Positions 31,638 through 43,381 of a stretch of 64,000 nt of DNA are shown here, one piece after another (positions within the stretch are counted from its first letter, which is position 1; each line of letters starts with the position of its first letter). The notes below the pieces were generated by a model. The model made no database searches. It saw only the letters and a list, made by a program, of their open reading frames with translations, and was not told the origin of the DNA. Source of the DNA: Rhododendron vialii (lineage: Eukaryota > Streptophyta > Magnoliopsida > Ericales > Ericaceae); the NCBI RefSeq assembly GCF_030253575.1, contig NC_080562.1, positions 23,839,352 through 23,903,351 of the forward strand. Reading direction: 5' to 3'. Both the position numbers and the translations under genes were made by a program.

Positions 31638-32386
31638 GTTGGAATAATTTTGTCTCCGTACTGAACTCTACCCTTCCTACTTCCAGCAGCTAATTCATGG
31701 TCATCATCTTGCTTTATTCTCTAGCTAGCCTGTGATTGTTGTAGTAAGTGCTCAAAGAAGTGATGCTCATCGGGTCTGGCTTATGTGGTATGTTATTCAC
31801 CATGGCACGATATGCGAATGATATTGTTCTGTTTTCTTTAATTTTATGGTAATCGATAATGATCTTGTTTTCTTTTCTCTGTGTTGAAGTTCGGGATGTA
31901 GATGATTTTCTAAGTCTCAAAATTAATGCTGGAAGTTCTTTCCTTTACGAGGAAAATCAGTGGATGCCAATGCCTGGTGGACAGGACATCTGAAAGGAAA
32001 ACCCACCAAACTTATGGCGAACGATACACAAGTTATGAGTTTAGGATGATTGTATCTGCTGTAAATTAGTCATACAAAAATCAATAATCTCTTATATCTT
32101 TTAAGATTTGAATCAGAACTATTGTCAGTCAGGGTGATAATAACTTCCTTCAGGTTTGAATTTGCCTAGCATTTTATACCTTGACTGCTGTAGACTTGGG
32201 GAGTATAATCATGGAAGTAAAATGATAGCTGGGTTCAATTAGCCAAGCATGCATGAATCGACACATAATAAACGAAGAAAAAGGATTTTCTAGAGATCCA
32301 TTTGGCCAGGTGTATAGAATTTTTTGGGAAAAAAATGCAGGAGTACAAACTAAGAGGAGTAGAAATCCTTTCGCTGGACCTTGGGT
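31638..32386. other. Unassigned intergenic sequence
   Basis: No recognisable coding domain, terminus or repeat is visible between the 70-bp duplication and the LTR-like piece. Confidence 0.35.
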
Positions 32387-32901
32387 GTAGTGGCCCCATA
32401 AATGTAAATGGGGCTCGGACCATTCCCGAACCAGGTGCCAGTGCGCACGACCAAATTAGCCCCGTTAGCCTATACGGAGTGCGGCCCCTTGTGGCACGCT
32501 AGCGTCTCGATACCCTGTCGCCATATCACTCGATATGCCGGGCGGGACCGGGATCATGAGATCCAAACAATGTGGAAGTAAGGGTTTATCGTTGTGTGCC
32601 CGAGCCCTCGAGCCTCGTACGTAATCATGACGTGAGCGAAGACGGTTATGACACGAGAACCATTATTGCTACCAACTCAGTCCATGTGTTCTGTAACCGC
32701 CTTATCCAATGCATCATATGTGACGTTATCCGAGGCAGTGACCTGGGCGTATTCTCCATGCGCTTACTTGAGGACCAAGTCAAGCAAAGTCTATAAAAGG
32801 AAAGAGATACCAACCTAAAGAGGTACGCCGTCCTTCTCTACCCTAACCCTCCTTCACCTGAGTATTGATTTGACCGTCGGAGGGTTACTGGGCTGTTTGC
32901 A
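32387..32901 (+). mobile_element. Short solo LTR or LTR piece (Ty3-gypsy-like) abutting the F-box relic
   Basis: The block begins TGTAGTGGCCCC and ends GGGCTGTTTGCA, with a TATA box CTATAAAAGG at 32791-32800. After it comes a leader-like stretch including TTGACCGTCGGAGGG, a phrase shared by many plant Ty3-gypsy LTRs. It is clearly more GC-rich than its surroundings. To its right, F-box coding similarity begins at once (about 32902). Flanking pentamers ACCTT and ACTTT are only an approximate match, so the target duplication and exact ends are uncertain. Confidence 0.6.
32791..32800 (+). promoter_or_regulatory. LTR TATA box
   Basis: CTATAAAAGG lies about 110 bp before the right end of the LTR-like block, a typical place for a plant LTR promoter in a short LTR. 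Confidence 0.55.
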
Positions 32902-33531
32902 ACTTTTCATTTATTACAGGTCCAGAATTCAAAGTCTCTGTACGGTCCCCATCAATGTTAACGAAGGTCTTCTCCTCTTTTTTCCTTTCTAAAACTAATT
33001 ACAGTGACCAATCCATCAAAAACCACCGTTACTGCCTTGTAATTAATCGTTAGAGTAGGAATCAAAACAGAGTCCAGATACACCCATAAAATGATAATCA
33101 CCGAGAGTATCCACCTCCATCGAGAGCACTTTTGTGCATTGCGTTATCGCAGGGTTCCACAAGTACAAATCTGCATAGTAGGTTACAAGCAACAAGTCAT
33201 TGCACGAACCTAAGATCTGAACACCACGCCACAAGGCCTCTTTGTTCACGTCCTTGTCGTTCATGTTAAGAAGCATTTGTTTGAGAGGAATAGGACCGGT
33301 CAAGGAAGTGTCTTCGTCATTGAGAGAGTAGAACTCGCTATATTTATGATGGGTATAATAGAGGTGACTTCAGGACGGAGATGACTGAGTGAAATTAGGA
33401 TAGGAGATTAAAGATCGCCAAAGCTTTGAAACGCACCTGAATTGGAGCAGGGATTCGATCGGCAGGCGCGAGAGGATTTCGATCACCATTTCTTCTGGAA
33501 TGTTTTGATGCTGCTCCTGCCGTGATGCCAT
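32902..33531 (-). pseudogene. F-box protein with FBA-type domain, broken
   Basis: From ATG at 33531-33529 the minus strand encodes a clear F-box near the N-terminus: [20 protein letters not shown] followed by [16 protein letters not shown] interrupts the frame near 33370. The same frame then continues with ILGSCNDLLLVTYY, LWNPAITQCTKV and GLCFDSYSND, the usual 'GSCNGLL...LWNPAT...GFGYD' pattern of F-box-associated (FBA) domains. It stops at 33043. A one-base shift restores YKAVTVVFDG and later a GPVINEKL block, ending at the LTR-like block. Intact genes of this class run to about 370-400 codons, so more than half is missing. F-box proteins serve as SCF ubiquitin-ligase adaptors. Confidence 0.85.
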
Positions 33532-33659
33532 CGAAAAGATGCCAATGCCTGTGTTTTCTCTTTCCTTTTTGATTTTCTAGTGCTTCGATTTTCGAGCGTC
33601 CTCTGTCCAGAAAAATTAATACTACTATTGGTTTTACTTTAGGGTTCTTGCCCATGAGA

Positions 33660-34020
33660 TGACGGTATAATATGAGCGGATCCTTGATCCCTTCGTGAAT
33701 TAGACCCGTTCCGGTAAGGTTTTTAATTTTAAAATACTAATTTTTTAATTTGCGAGACGGATCATTCTTTTACGATAAACACTTTTAATTCAAAAATACT
33801 TTAGTGGAAATCATCTTTGTGTGGGTCCCGTGCAAAACGGGGTCGGATCCGGTCAAGTTTTCTCCAACCAATTTGGTCCATGTTTTTCATCCGAGCAGTC
33901 AAAAAGTATTTTGGACGGCCCAGACTTGTTCCGAGTGTTTAGAATACTTTCTAATAAAAATTTACACGAAAAAATCTGAACCGTCCAAACTGGTCAGGGG
34001 ATAATTGACAGGATCCCGAC
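33660..34020. repeat. Degenerate repeat with GGATCC and TCCGGACCGTCC-like motifs
   Basis: GCGGATCCTTGATCCC near 33676 and GACAGGATCCCGACT near 34005 give a hint of inverted ends. The block AAAAAGTATTTTGGACGG resembles 30515-30535 and 23035-23060 (GTCCAAAATACTTTTGGAC). It probably belongs to a dispersed transposon family. No coding frame is supported. Confidence 0.4.
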
Positions 34021-34124
34021 TCTGTGCAAAATACCTGTGAACCGCCCCCCTAATCTTGTTTTTGGCTTGTTGCAATAAGTGAAAGGCTTGGGGGATTCAA
34101 CTCCAACTCATCCTCTATTTCATA

Positions 34125-34640
34125 ATTTTTTTTTATCAGCAAAAATAAGTTTCATTAACTCATAAACACAAAGTTACAGAAATAATAGGATCTTGAATAC
34201 ACCGGCCTGATCATCCAAGACCCCCTCTTCTCCAAACCACACAGAGGAATTGAAATAAACCCAATAGGCTGAGCCTAAATCAAAAAATACCATTTAGGAC
34301 AAGCCCACACCTAAAATGGGCCAAAAGCCCAAATCATACGAATTAGCACAAACAAAAGCCAAACCCAGTCCAAAAACCAAGCCCAACCCATACACCACAA
34401 CCTAACCCTAAACCCAACCACTAGTCACCCTAGCCGCTACCCAACAACTTGCTGTCGACCACCTCAACCAAGCGTAACCACCACCACCAGCAAAAACCCA
34501 GCAGCAACGCAAACAAAAAACCAACCACCAAACTTCAACGAAGGACGATCAGCGACGCCATCAGCCTTCATTTCTTTTGCTTAATGTATCTTCTGTATTT
34601 TTTCCCTCTCTATTTCACTTTACGGGGATGAATAGTAACG
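34125..34640 (-). mobile_element. LINE 3' end remnant, minus orientation
   Basis: A T-rich start (34128-34136) followed by ATCAGCAAAAATAAGTTTCA reads on the minus strand as a common LINE 3' tail: TGAAACTTATTTTTGCTGAT, then A-rich. Further right the plus strand is rich in CCCAAACC/AAGCCCA motifs, as in LINE 3' untranslated regions. No conserved coding block remains. Confidence 0.45.
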
Positions 34641-34959
34641 TTAAGTGTCTCATCAAGTTGGGACGAAAAAAGATAAACAACCCTCCATATATTTTGGACG
34701 TTTGATGCTCTTTAGAGTACTAGCATCAGCCTCAACAAATTTTAGATCAAAGTATATCCCAAAAGTCATTTTTCTCTTTTAGATACTCAATTTTTTAAGA
34801 GTATATATGATGCATTTTTTTCTTTTAGCTAGTCAACTTGTTTAAAAGTTTATTGCATCATACTCTATGTTTTAACTTTATTTTATTAAATTATTCTTTC
34901 TTTATGCTTACACTTTCCAATTTAAATGATATTTATTATTTGATTCGGTTGTTATATTT

Positions 34960-37282
34960 TACTCTCTCCGTCCCAATTTAAGTACCCATTACAGTTTTGT
35001 GGGTCATTTTCAATTGGGGACCGGGGGCCCCGACCCCGAGTTTTAAATATTTTATTTTTTATATGTAATATCCCGAATCCGTAATTAATTTTAAATCGGA
35101 GTACGTGTTGAGTTCTGGTTAATTGTGTGGTTTTAGAATTGATTTTGTTTGTTAACTAGCATGCGAGTGTATGATAGCACGTGGTTGCACCACACACAAT
35201 AATTTTCCCAAGTCTAAAAAAAACAAACAAAGAGTTCCACGACGTTCTTTTCTTTCGTTCCTATCTTCACCGTTTAGAGAGAGAGAGAGAGAGAAGGGGG
35301 GGGGGGAGGGAAAGAGAAAAAAGAAGGAAAATCTAGAGGAGGAAGAAGGAAAATCTAGAGGAAAACCTTTCTTAAAAGAGATTGAAGCCCTAGCTATAGG
35401 AGGTAAAATACATGTTTTTTTTGTCCTTAATCTCTTAACTTCCATGTTTAATTTCATACCTTAACATAGGGTTTGGAGTTTAGAGGCCATGGGAACCCTT
35501 GTTAATTGAATTTTGGGAGAATTCATGGTGAACTCTTGAGGATTAATATGAATTTCAGAAGGATTGCCTAGTTTAAGAATTCTGAAGAATTGAAAATCTT
35601 GCATCTGACTGATTTTAGGGACTTTTATTGAGGTACTTCTAAAACTCCAAAAATTATGAGATTTTTACTGAGACTTCCTTTATGTGTCTTTCATGTATGG
35701 TAAAAATTTCAGACGATAACTCAAAGTATTGAGTTCCATAGAAATTCGTAACCTAACAGCACTCAAATTCGTCACTGTGCAGTCAGCGTTGTCACATGTT
35801 AGGAAAACGATTGTATCTTTTAGCACGAGCATCGAAAACGTGCGCCATTTTTTGATTTTGAAACTAGACACATAGACCTTTAAAAATATGTAAAGGTTGC
35901 TCCTTAATTATGCCTGAGCAAAATCAGGTTTTGGTTTGAAGTTGTCAAAATTTCAGATTCTGTAATTGTTCTCTCGAGGCTCGCTATTTAACTTTATATT
36001 TGACCCTAGAGTCTTGATTAGTAATACTTAGGACATCGAGAGATTAGGATACGATTAGAATATCTTGAATTGTATCTAATATATGTTCTTGATGCTTATT
36101 TGATATAGGAAGTTTTGTGAAAGCTTGGAGTTGAGGTGAGTGATTTAATACCTAAATTATATGGTTTTGAACTTGTTTTCCTTAACGAGCTTATTTGAAC
36201 AAGTTTTATAAATTGTGTACTCCATGGACTACCAATGGAAGCTGGACCTATTTGTGAAATATTTGCGAATCTATTTAATGGCATTCCCAACGTCCGGTCT
36301 TGCTAGGGGATGGCTTAATGGCTATTTGAGGTTGGTGTGTGTTTTGGGATAATGTGTAGACGTCTGGCGTATCCACTATCGGGGACGCCTGGTAGCTTTG
36401 AATAGTGGAATGTGCATTATATTTTGCTTATGGATTTGAGTTCTTTGTTTCGAAATACTATCAAATTATTTTGCATTGTCCATGGAGAGCATGTAAATTA
36501 CGTATTTGTCACTCATACGAGCATTAGCTTATGTGTTTTCTCCACCTTTCAGGAATTGAAGAGTTGGATAGCGTGACACTTGTTTTGTGGAGTCAGGTCT
36601 TATGGTTATTTTATAGACAGAAGATGTGTTTAGATTACTTATTAAATTCTATAACCATTGTAAGTAGCTTACTAAACCTCATAATTAAGCACAGCTCTGA
36701 GGTGTGTTTCGGGTATCCTTAGCCTTTGTCAGTGTAAGTTGTCGTTTTATTAGATTGCACAGAATATGCTTCCGCTAGTTATGCACTCTTGTTCCTTCTT
36801 ATTATATAATTTTGAGAAGTTGAATCTATGATTTGGCCTTGATGATGGTGTCACCGGCACTTTGTCATAACTAAGATCTTCAGGATCGAGTCAGGGTCGT
36901 TACATTATATACCTAATTTTAAATATTTTATTTTTTATATACCTAATTTTAAATATTATCAATAATTATTCATATATAGATGCTTATAATCTTAATAATT
37001 TTGATTTGATTTGATATGATAATAAATCAGTTATTTTACATTCTCATTTCTTAACTTTTTTTGTAAAAAAAAAAAAAGCATTTGATTGTTGAAGTAGCTT
37101 AAAGAAAAAAGCAAACTTATTGGTACACTTTAACTGCATTAGGCTAAAATAATTTCAATATACAAATTTAATGTATTGGAAAGCAAGAACTTTATGATAT
37201 AATAAATATATATTTCGATAAAAAATATATGTCTACTAAGCCGGCCCCCTCGGATCAAAATCCTGACTCAGTCATTGTTTTT
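34960..37282. mobile_element. Degenerate DNA transposon hosting a solo LTR
   Basis: The right edge (37230-37282) reads GCCGGCCCCCTCGGATCAAA then ATCCTGACTCAGTCATTG. Its inverse, CAATGACTGAGTCAGGAT, resembles the 'CAGTGGCGGAGCCAGGATTT' ends of plant non-autonomous elements. The left part near 35015-35045 is GC-rich (GGGGACCGGGGGCCCCGACC) but lacks a clear end. CTCTCTCCGTCCCAATTTAA at about 34963 looks like half a Stowaway element. TTTTAAATATTTTATTTTTT occurs on both sides of the solo LTR. The same right-edge phrase begins again at 63963 at the window end. Confidence 0.45.
35064..36904. mobile_element. Solo LTR, 1841 bp, 5-bp TSD TTATA
   Basis: The unit begins TGTAATATCCCG and ends GGGTCGTTACA, flanked by TTATA at 35059-35063 and 36905-36909. 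It has no gag or pol. A GA-rich tract (35277-35310) lies near the left, and a duplicated block (GACGTCTGGCGTATCC... / GGGGACGCCTGGTAGC) lies at about 36355-36400. That layout suggests plus orientation, but the terminal sequences look more like a reversed LTR of the same group, so the strand is left open. AT-rich target sites make the 5-bp match less decisive than for the other LTRs. Confidence 0.75.
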
Positions 37283-37528
37283 TGTGAGCTTGAAGTGAGC
37301 CAGATTCCGTTGAAGAAAAGAAGAAGAAGGGAGCCAGATTCATGTTATATTTTGTCCTTTCCCTTTAGCCAAAAGTAGAATTTACCTCTCCTGATGCTGA
37401 TGCTCAAAGAGCATGTGCAATAGGCTCTGGAAATAGAAGAAAATGCTAAATTGACTAGGGAAATCCGAAAAGAGTGCTCCAAGACCAAAAGACTCTGCAT
37501 ACCTCTCGGCATTCTCCAGAAACGTTAA

Positions 37529-37616
37529 TGTTGCTACAATTCACTAGCGAACAAAAGCTCAAGGCCTCTAATGTTGCTACTATTCACTAGCGAACAAAAG
37601 CTCAAGGCCTTTAAGC
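37529..37616. repeat. ~44-bp tandem duplication
   Basis: TAATGTTGCTACAATTCACT followed by AGCGAACAAAAGCTCAAGGC occurs twice end to end, with one or two mismatches. Confidence 0.85.
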
Positions 37617-39124
37617 AAACCCTATGGACTTCCAAAATGATATTTTTTTTACTCGTAAATTGTTTATAAGGATACACAGATTCCATTATAGGATGATTCA
37701 AACTGATCATTTTTATAGAGCTTGTTGAGAATTTAATTTCGTAAGAGAATTATCTTCATCGACTATTTTTATGTATCTAAACCAAAAGAGTACTCCTATT
37801 TAATAATATTGTTTGATACCTATCGAACTACGATCAAAATGATTTTATTCATGAATTATCTTTGCGACCACATGAGTTATATGACACATGTACTTTATGT
37901 TTGAAAGGATAAAAACGAATACTTCTTTGTAAAGAATAAAGTTAAAATAGAAGCTGATACATTCTTTGTCTAAAAAGTAGTTAGCTAAAATAGAAAACTG
38001 ACTTTTGGATAGGTAATTTGGCAAAAAATTTTGGAGAGGTGAGTGTACATAGGCTCTAAATGTCTCCGGTTCAAAACCTGTTAGATGTTATCAACTCCTT
38101 TTGTTTCAGTTCATATATAGTTTTGTTTTGACTTAATTGGGGCTCCCCTAATGCACGATGAAATTTGTCCCTCAAAATTAGTCGAAATTCGCGTAAGTTA
38201 ACCTGAATACTTGAGTTATCAAGAAAAAATAGTATTTTACAGTATTATTTTTTGGGAAAACTGGTCAAACGGTTTTAAGAGCCAAAATGTGGCTATTTCT
38301 AGGCTGCCGTAGTAGGATTTTTCATTGCCATGCACAGACACAGTACACTTTAGTTGTCATCTTTCCGTTGAAATTCTTATTAGCCATTTGATCAAGATTG
38401 CTCCAAATCTATGACAGAAAGCCTCAACAATGGCTCTTATCCGTGATCGGCAGCAAGAGGCTGCGATTGCGGCAGTGGGTTGTGAAGGTGTTGTATAATA
38501 TGGAACACAAAAGTTTCTCTCGACGTCTCCTGTTCGCTCCATCTCTCCCTATTTTTCATGATCAGTGCTCGTCAAAGACAATCTCAAGTTATACGATGCC
38601 AGCATTTGATCTGTTTTCCATTTTCCTGTCTCCCTCTGCTGCCTCTTCTTTCCTTTTTTGTACAAACTAGTTACAAGATGTCAGATGTGCGTTAGCATGT
38701 GTTTTTCTAATAAGATGTTTTCCCTAAAGATAGGAAGAATGGAGTAATGGGAAAGAAGAGCTTTACTCAAATACTAGGAGGTATGAGTCTCCATTAAGAC
38801 AGATATTCTCAGTATGAGAGGCAGATGGAAAAATGCAAAAAATGATGATGCGGAAGCAAATGGATGTCCAATACCCGTGTCCATGTCCCCCGTTGTATCC
38901 ATGTCTGTTTCTGTGATATATAGTCTATAGGAGCGAGTCTTTGAAGACCCACATGAAATTTCCGGAAACACAAGGTATAGCCAGAGTTAGTTGTCATAGC
39001 TTGCTTTCATCATGTAGACACCTCAACCTGGACTTTCCAGATTAGTTTACCTTCGGTTTTTGATTCACCAATAATGAAACGGATCAAGAACACTCCGGAA
39101 ATGATAAATGTTATCTAAAAAGAC
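37617..39124. other. Unassigned intergenic sequence
   Basis: Short frames here (for example 38398-38670 and 38774-38997) show no recognised domain. I see no terminus or repeat that would justify another call. Confidence 0.35.
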
Positions 39125-39470
39125 AACCTCGAGGGGGGGGGGGGGTGGGGTTGTGAATAGGATTGTAAAAGAAATTACCAATTTAAAAATTATTTAATTT
39201 GTTCACGGTCCGGCCTAGTCCATTTCTCCTCAAGCAACTACTTGAAGGTTCCACTAATCTTCAAAAAGATTACAAGTAGTAAGTCTTGCGGATGCTTACA
39301 ACAACCATATCCCCTAGCTTTCCTGATGAGCTAATGCAACCGCAAGAGTTTTCTCCGAAAGCTCTCAAAAACAATAACACCAAAATTCAACCCAAATTTG
39401 CTCTTCTAAACTTTAAAGTGTTTGACTCAAACACTCACTTAGGATTTACAAGTTTATAAATCAAGCAAAC
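39125..39470 (-). mobile_element. Fragment of a SIRE-type copia LTR, minus orientation
   Basis: CCTCGAGGGGGGGGGG...TGAATAGGATTGTAAAAGAAATTACCAATT resembles the inverse of the end of the 5' LTR at 12827-13558 (CCTAGAGGGGGGGGTGAATA and CACCAATTTT). The remaining sequence to 39470 is LTR-like and non-coding. It abuts a plus-strand copia coding fragment, so the two pieces do not form one normal element. Confidence 0.5.
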
Positions 39471-40280
39471 TACCGAAGGGATCCTAGTCAACCAAGCCAA
39501 ATATGCAAAAGAACTCATCAAGAAATTTGGCATGGAAGGATCAAAGCCTATGAGCACACCAATGAGCACATCAATGAAGCTTGACAAAGATGAGAATGGT
39601 AAGCTCGTCAATGAAAAGATGTATCGAGGTATGATCGGCTCATTACTCTATCTAACAGCAAGTAGGCCAGATATAATGTTTAGTGTTTGTATGTACACTC
39701 CTTTTTAATCTTGTCCTAAGGAATCTCATTTAGTTGTCATTAAACGTATTTTCAAATATCTAGTTGGCACACATGATTTAGGACTGTTTTATCCCCGTGG
39801 AGTTGCATTTGATTTAGTAGGTTATTCGGATGCGGATTTTGGAGGTTTTAAAGTTGATCGTAAAAGTACAAGTGGGACTTGTCAATTTCTAGGACACTCT
39901 CTGGTGTCTTGGCATTGCAAGAAACAGAATTCCGTAACTCTATCTACCCAGAGGCGGAATATGTAGCAGCCGAAAGTTGTTGTGCCCAAATATTATGGAT
40001 CAAACAACAAATGGAGGATTTCAATTTGCATTATGATCATATTCCTATTATATGTGACAATACTAGTGCAATAAGCTTTACCAAGAATCCCATTCAACAT
40101 TCTCGAACAAAACATATTAAGATTAGACATCATTTTATAAGAGATCATGTTCAAAAAGGGATATTGAACTTAACTTTAATAGTACCGACTACAAATTGGC
40201 GGACATTTTCACAAAACCCCTTGGTGAGGAACAATTTTGTTTTATTCGTCGAGAACTTGGTATGTCTAATAATTTATGAA
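39471..40280 (+). pseudogene. copia RNase H / pol C-terminus
   Basis: Blocks read as YAKELIKKFGMEGSKPMSTP, MYRGMIGSLLYLTASRPDIM, GYSDADFGG, KSTSGTCQFLG, KKQNSVTLSTQ, EYVAAESCCAQILWIKQQ, CDNTSAISFTKNPIQHSRTK and ADIFTKPLGEEQF. A TAA occurs after YTPF near 39705, and shifts occur near 39950 and 40190. It differs from the copy at 18.1-18.8 kb, so the two elements are not recent duplicates. Confidence 0.9.
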
Positions 40281-40851
40281 AGAGATTCATTTGTGGTATC
40301 AAAAAGGTTTTTAAAGTTTAAAAATTCTTTTTGGCGATTCAAGTTTTAAGTTGATTAAATTCGTAGATATCGTATTTGATGGAGAGTACAAATGATCTTA
40401 ATGAAAAGATCACACTCCAAATATTTTATCATATGTTTCATTTTTCTATGTTTGGTATGCATAAAAATTGTATTCTGGTCTTTAATGTTGCACCTCTTAA
40501 ACATTTTATGGACTTAAACTACATTTGTCAAACGGATGACCAAGAGGATTTCCCACCGGATGACCGCATGGTCGACCGACCAGTCAACCGGTCAATGTAT
40601 TTTTTGGTCGTTTTAAGTTCAGATCTGTACGAGTTTGTTTTTTAAAACCCCTCCTTGACAGAAACACAACAAGCGGCGAAACCCTCCCAAAATCTCAAAA
40701 TCACTTCAATCTTCACCAAACTTTCAATCCATCCCACAAAACCTTCACAAAATCATCATCTCAACACATATCTACCACCTATTTCACTCCTCTTTGTTCC
40801 AAACCCCTCAAACCATCTTCAAACCTTTCAAAAACCCTGGGTTTCTGAAAA

Positions 40852-42050
40852 ATGGTGGGAAGGGGTAAACGGTTGCGTTCCGAGGCAAGACCGAACGAAC
40901 CTCAACCTGACTTCAATGCGCAACTCTTCACCAACTGGGTTAATGAAAGAAACTGGGCCGGTTTCAAATCTCGTCCTATAATTTCGGGTCGACGGGTATC
41001 AATCTCACCTCGTTATCACCGCTATATTAATGATGTTATTACCGCTACGGGCTAGACTGAGATAATGATAGTGTCAAATATCGTCTATCCGAAACTTGTT
41101 CGGTATTTTTATTGCAACCTGGATGTTGATCGGAATGCCGATGAATATACTCTAGTCTCACGAGTTAAAGGAGTTGATTTTATGCTAGATGTGAGCACCA
41201 TGAGTAGTTTTTTGAATTGCCTAGTAGTTGAGAGGTATCAGTATGTGGCTAATGATGAAGAATTGGTAAATGCAATAGATGATGTGTCTGCTTTCTACCA
41301 AACCATTACTTATGATCATGTTATTGGTGGAGGTGTGTCTAAAAATGAATTGAAACAACATCTGTGTCCCCTACATCTGTTTATTGCACACAATGTGGCA
41401 CCTCAAAAAGGACACTATGATGTTGTGTCCCTCTTCATTGTCTAATTCTGCACAGTCTAGAGACGCGCAACTATTTGAACCTGAGTTATTTGATACTCAA
41501 AGAGATGGGCTATGTTCTTCAGGACAATCATAAGGCCTTACCATATGGTGCATTGCTCACTAAACTATTTTTTGAGTGCCAAAGTAAAGATTAAGGGAGA
41601 GCAAACTTTGAAAAATGACCCCGGGCCTATTAAAGATTATACGTTCACTAGGAGGAATATCGGTGATGACGAGGAAGGTAATCCTCAAGTCAATAATGCG
41701 CAAGGACAAGAAGACATTGTAGGTTAGCAGGGTGAGCACTTGGCACAGCCACAGATTGGAGGTGATTTTAATTACTACGCAGATATTTGCTAGGTTTGAT
41801 GCTTTGCAAGCCTCGCAAAACCAAATGTTGGCAGAACTTCAAAACTTTTCCATTGCTCAGAATAGTCAGTTTGATAGCGTGGAGCATCGAATGGATCACA
41901 TTGATCAAGCTCAACACCACTACTTCAGCCACTACCATCAGCAGTAACTTTATTTCGTGCCTTACCCACCCTATCACCCACCCTCGCCACCTCAGTGACA
42001 TACCACCTACCCCCCTCACGCCTTTGTTGATGATGTCTCAAAGGGGGAGA
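40852..42050 (+). pseudogene. Envelope-like ORF region of SIRE-type element, broken
   Basis: Starting at 40852, a basic leader (MVGRGKRLRSEARPNEPQPD) is followed by a frame ending in ITATG. An in-frame TAG at 41053-41055 stands where a Trp codon is likely. The same frame then continues to 41445 with VYPKLVRYFYCNLD, SRVKGVDFMLDVSTMSSFLN and LHLFIAHNVAPQKGHYDVVS. It then shifts into MGYVLQDNHKALPYGALLTK. The YPxLVxxFYxNL and 'RGVxVxF' pattern resembles a plant retrotransposon-associated domain found in the extra ORF of SIRE-like elements. No signal peptide or convincing membrane segment is visible, so any envelope function is unproven. Confidence 0.7.
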
Positions 42051-42316
42051 AAAGTCATGGTTTTATGTTTAAACTCATACTTGGTTCATTAGTCGTACTT
42101 TTTAAAACTTTGTTCTCTGTTTTAAGTCGTATTTGTCTAACTTATGTTTAAGACTTACCTTTGCTTTCGTATTGCTAACTCTGATCATTAAGTATGTTAC
42201 ATTAAGTTTGTGCGCATCTTATGACATGTCTAAATATGCCTCACTCATATTTATCTATTGACATGCTAACTTTGCAGGTATCACTTTGTGATCAACGTTA
42301 TTTTTTACATACTCAT

Positions 42317-43342
42317 TGTCACACCCTCGATTTTCAGCATGAATAATAATAATTTTGAATAATTGAATTCCTCGCAATAATAGAAATAATACCCCAAAAG
42401 ATATTACAACTCCCAAATTTAGATAAACCTGTTTAACAGTTACAACATTCCAAAAATAAACGATAAAGCGCAATATGGTTTCTTTTTACAATGATGTTAG
42501 AACAACTCTTGAAAATAGCTTTTGACCGCGATATCCGCATGCACTCCAAAACATTCCATGCCTGTGCCCTTGTGTTGTACCTAAAATGATAATAGATTTG
42601 AGCAAACACACGCCCAGTAGAGATCTCTATGCTCAAACTATATGGGAATGTGATGAATCATGCACCATGAATAAGTGAGTATAGACAGACACGCCCAAAG
42701 CATGAACGATTACTAACGAGCTGCACGCTTTGATAAAAGGATTCTAAACTTCACCGGAACGTCACTAACCGTTTAATCCTCAAACTAGATACATCAATAA
42801 ACTCACGTCAATCCACCTTAGTCTATAACCAATTTTAAATCATCTTATTATTCTTCGTACGATACTACAATCTTTCTCGTGTCTACAATCATCATTGTCA
42901 AATCCCTTTATTACAAAATCTTTCCTTTTAATCAGATATTTCCATCAATAATCACTAGGGTCACCTTGGGTCTAGTTCCCTCGAGCGTAGGGTCACCCTG
43001 AGTCTATTCCCTCAATAATAATAATCAGTGGGGTCACCTCGGGTCTACTTCCCTCGAGCGCAGGGTCACCCCGAGTCTATTCCCTCAATAACAATAATCG
43101 GTTAGGTCACCTCGGGTCTAGTTCCCTCGAGCGCAGGGTCACCCCGAATCTATTCCCTCAATAACGACCACTTGGGTCACTTCTCTTACTTTTCATAATC
43201 GTCATCGTTTCATAATCAATTTCATCATCACTTTATCGGTTGTACCACAAAACTTTGATTAACCCTTACGTAATTTCACAAATATACATGTTCATGTCTT
43301 TTCATTAGTTTACAAATCCGAATCCTACATAACGTACTAAGC

Positions 43343-43381
<39 letters not shown>

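Noticed and set aside
42955..43185. CRISPR-like regularly spaced repeats
   Set aside because: The repeats are imperfect, contiguous and inside an LTR of a plant genome.
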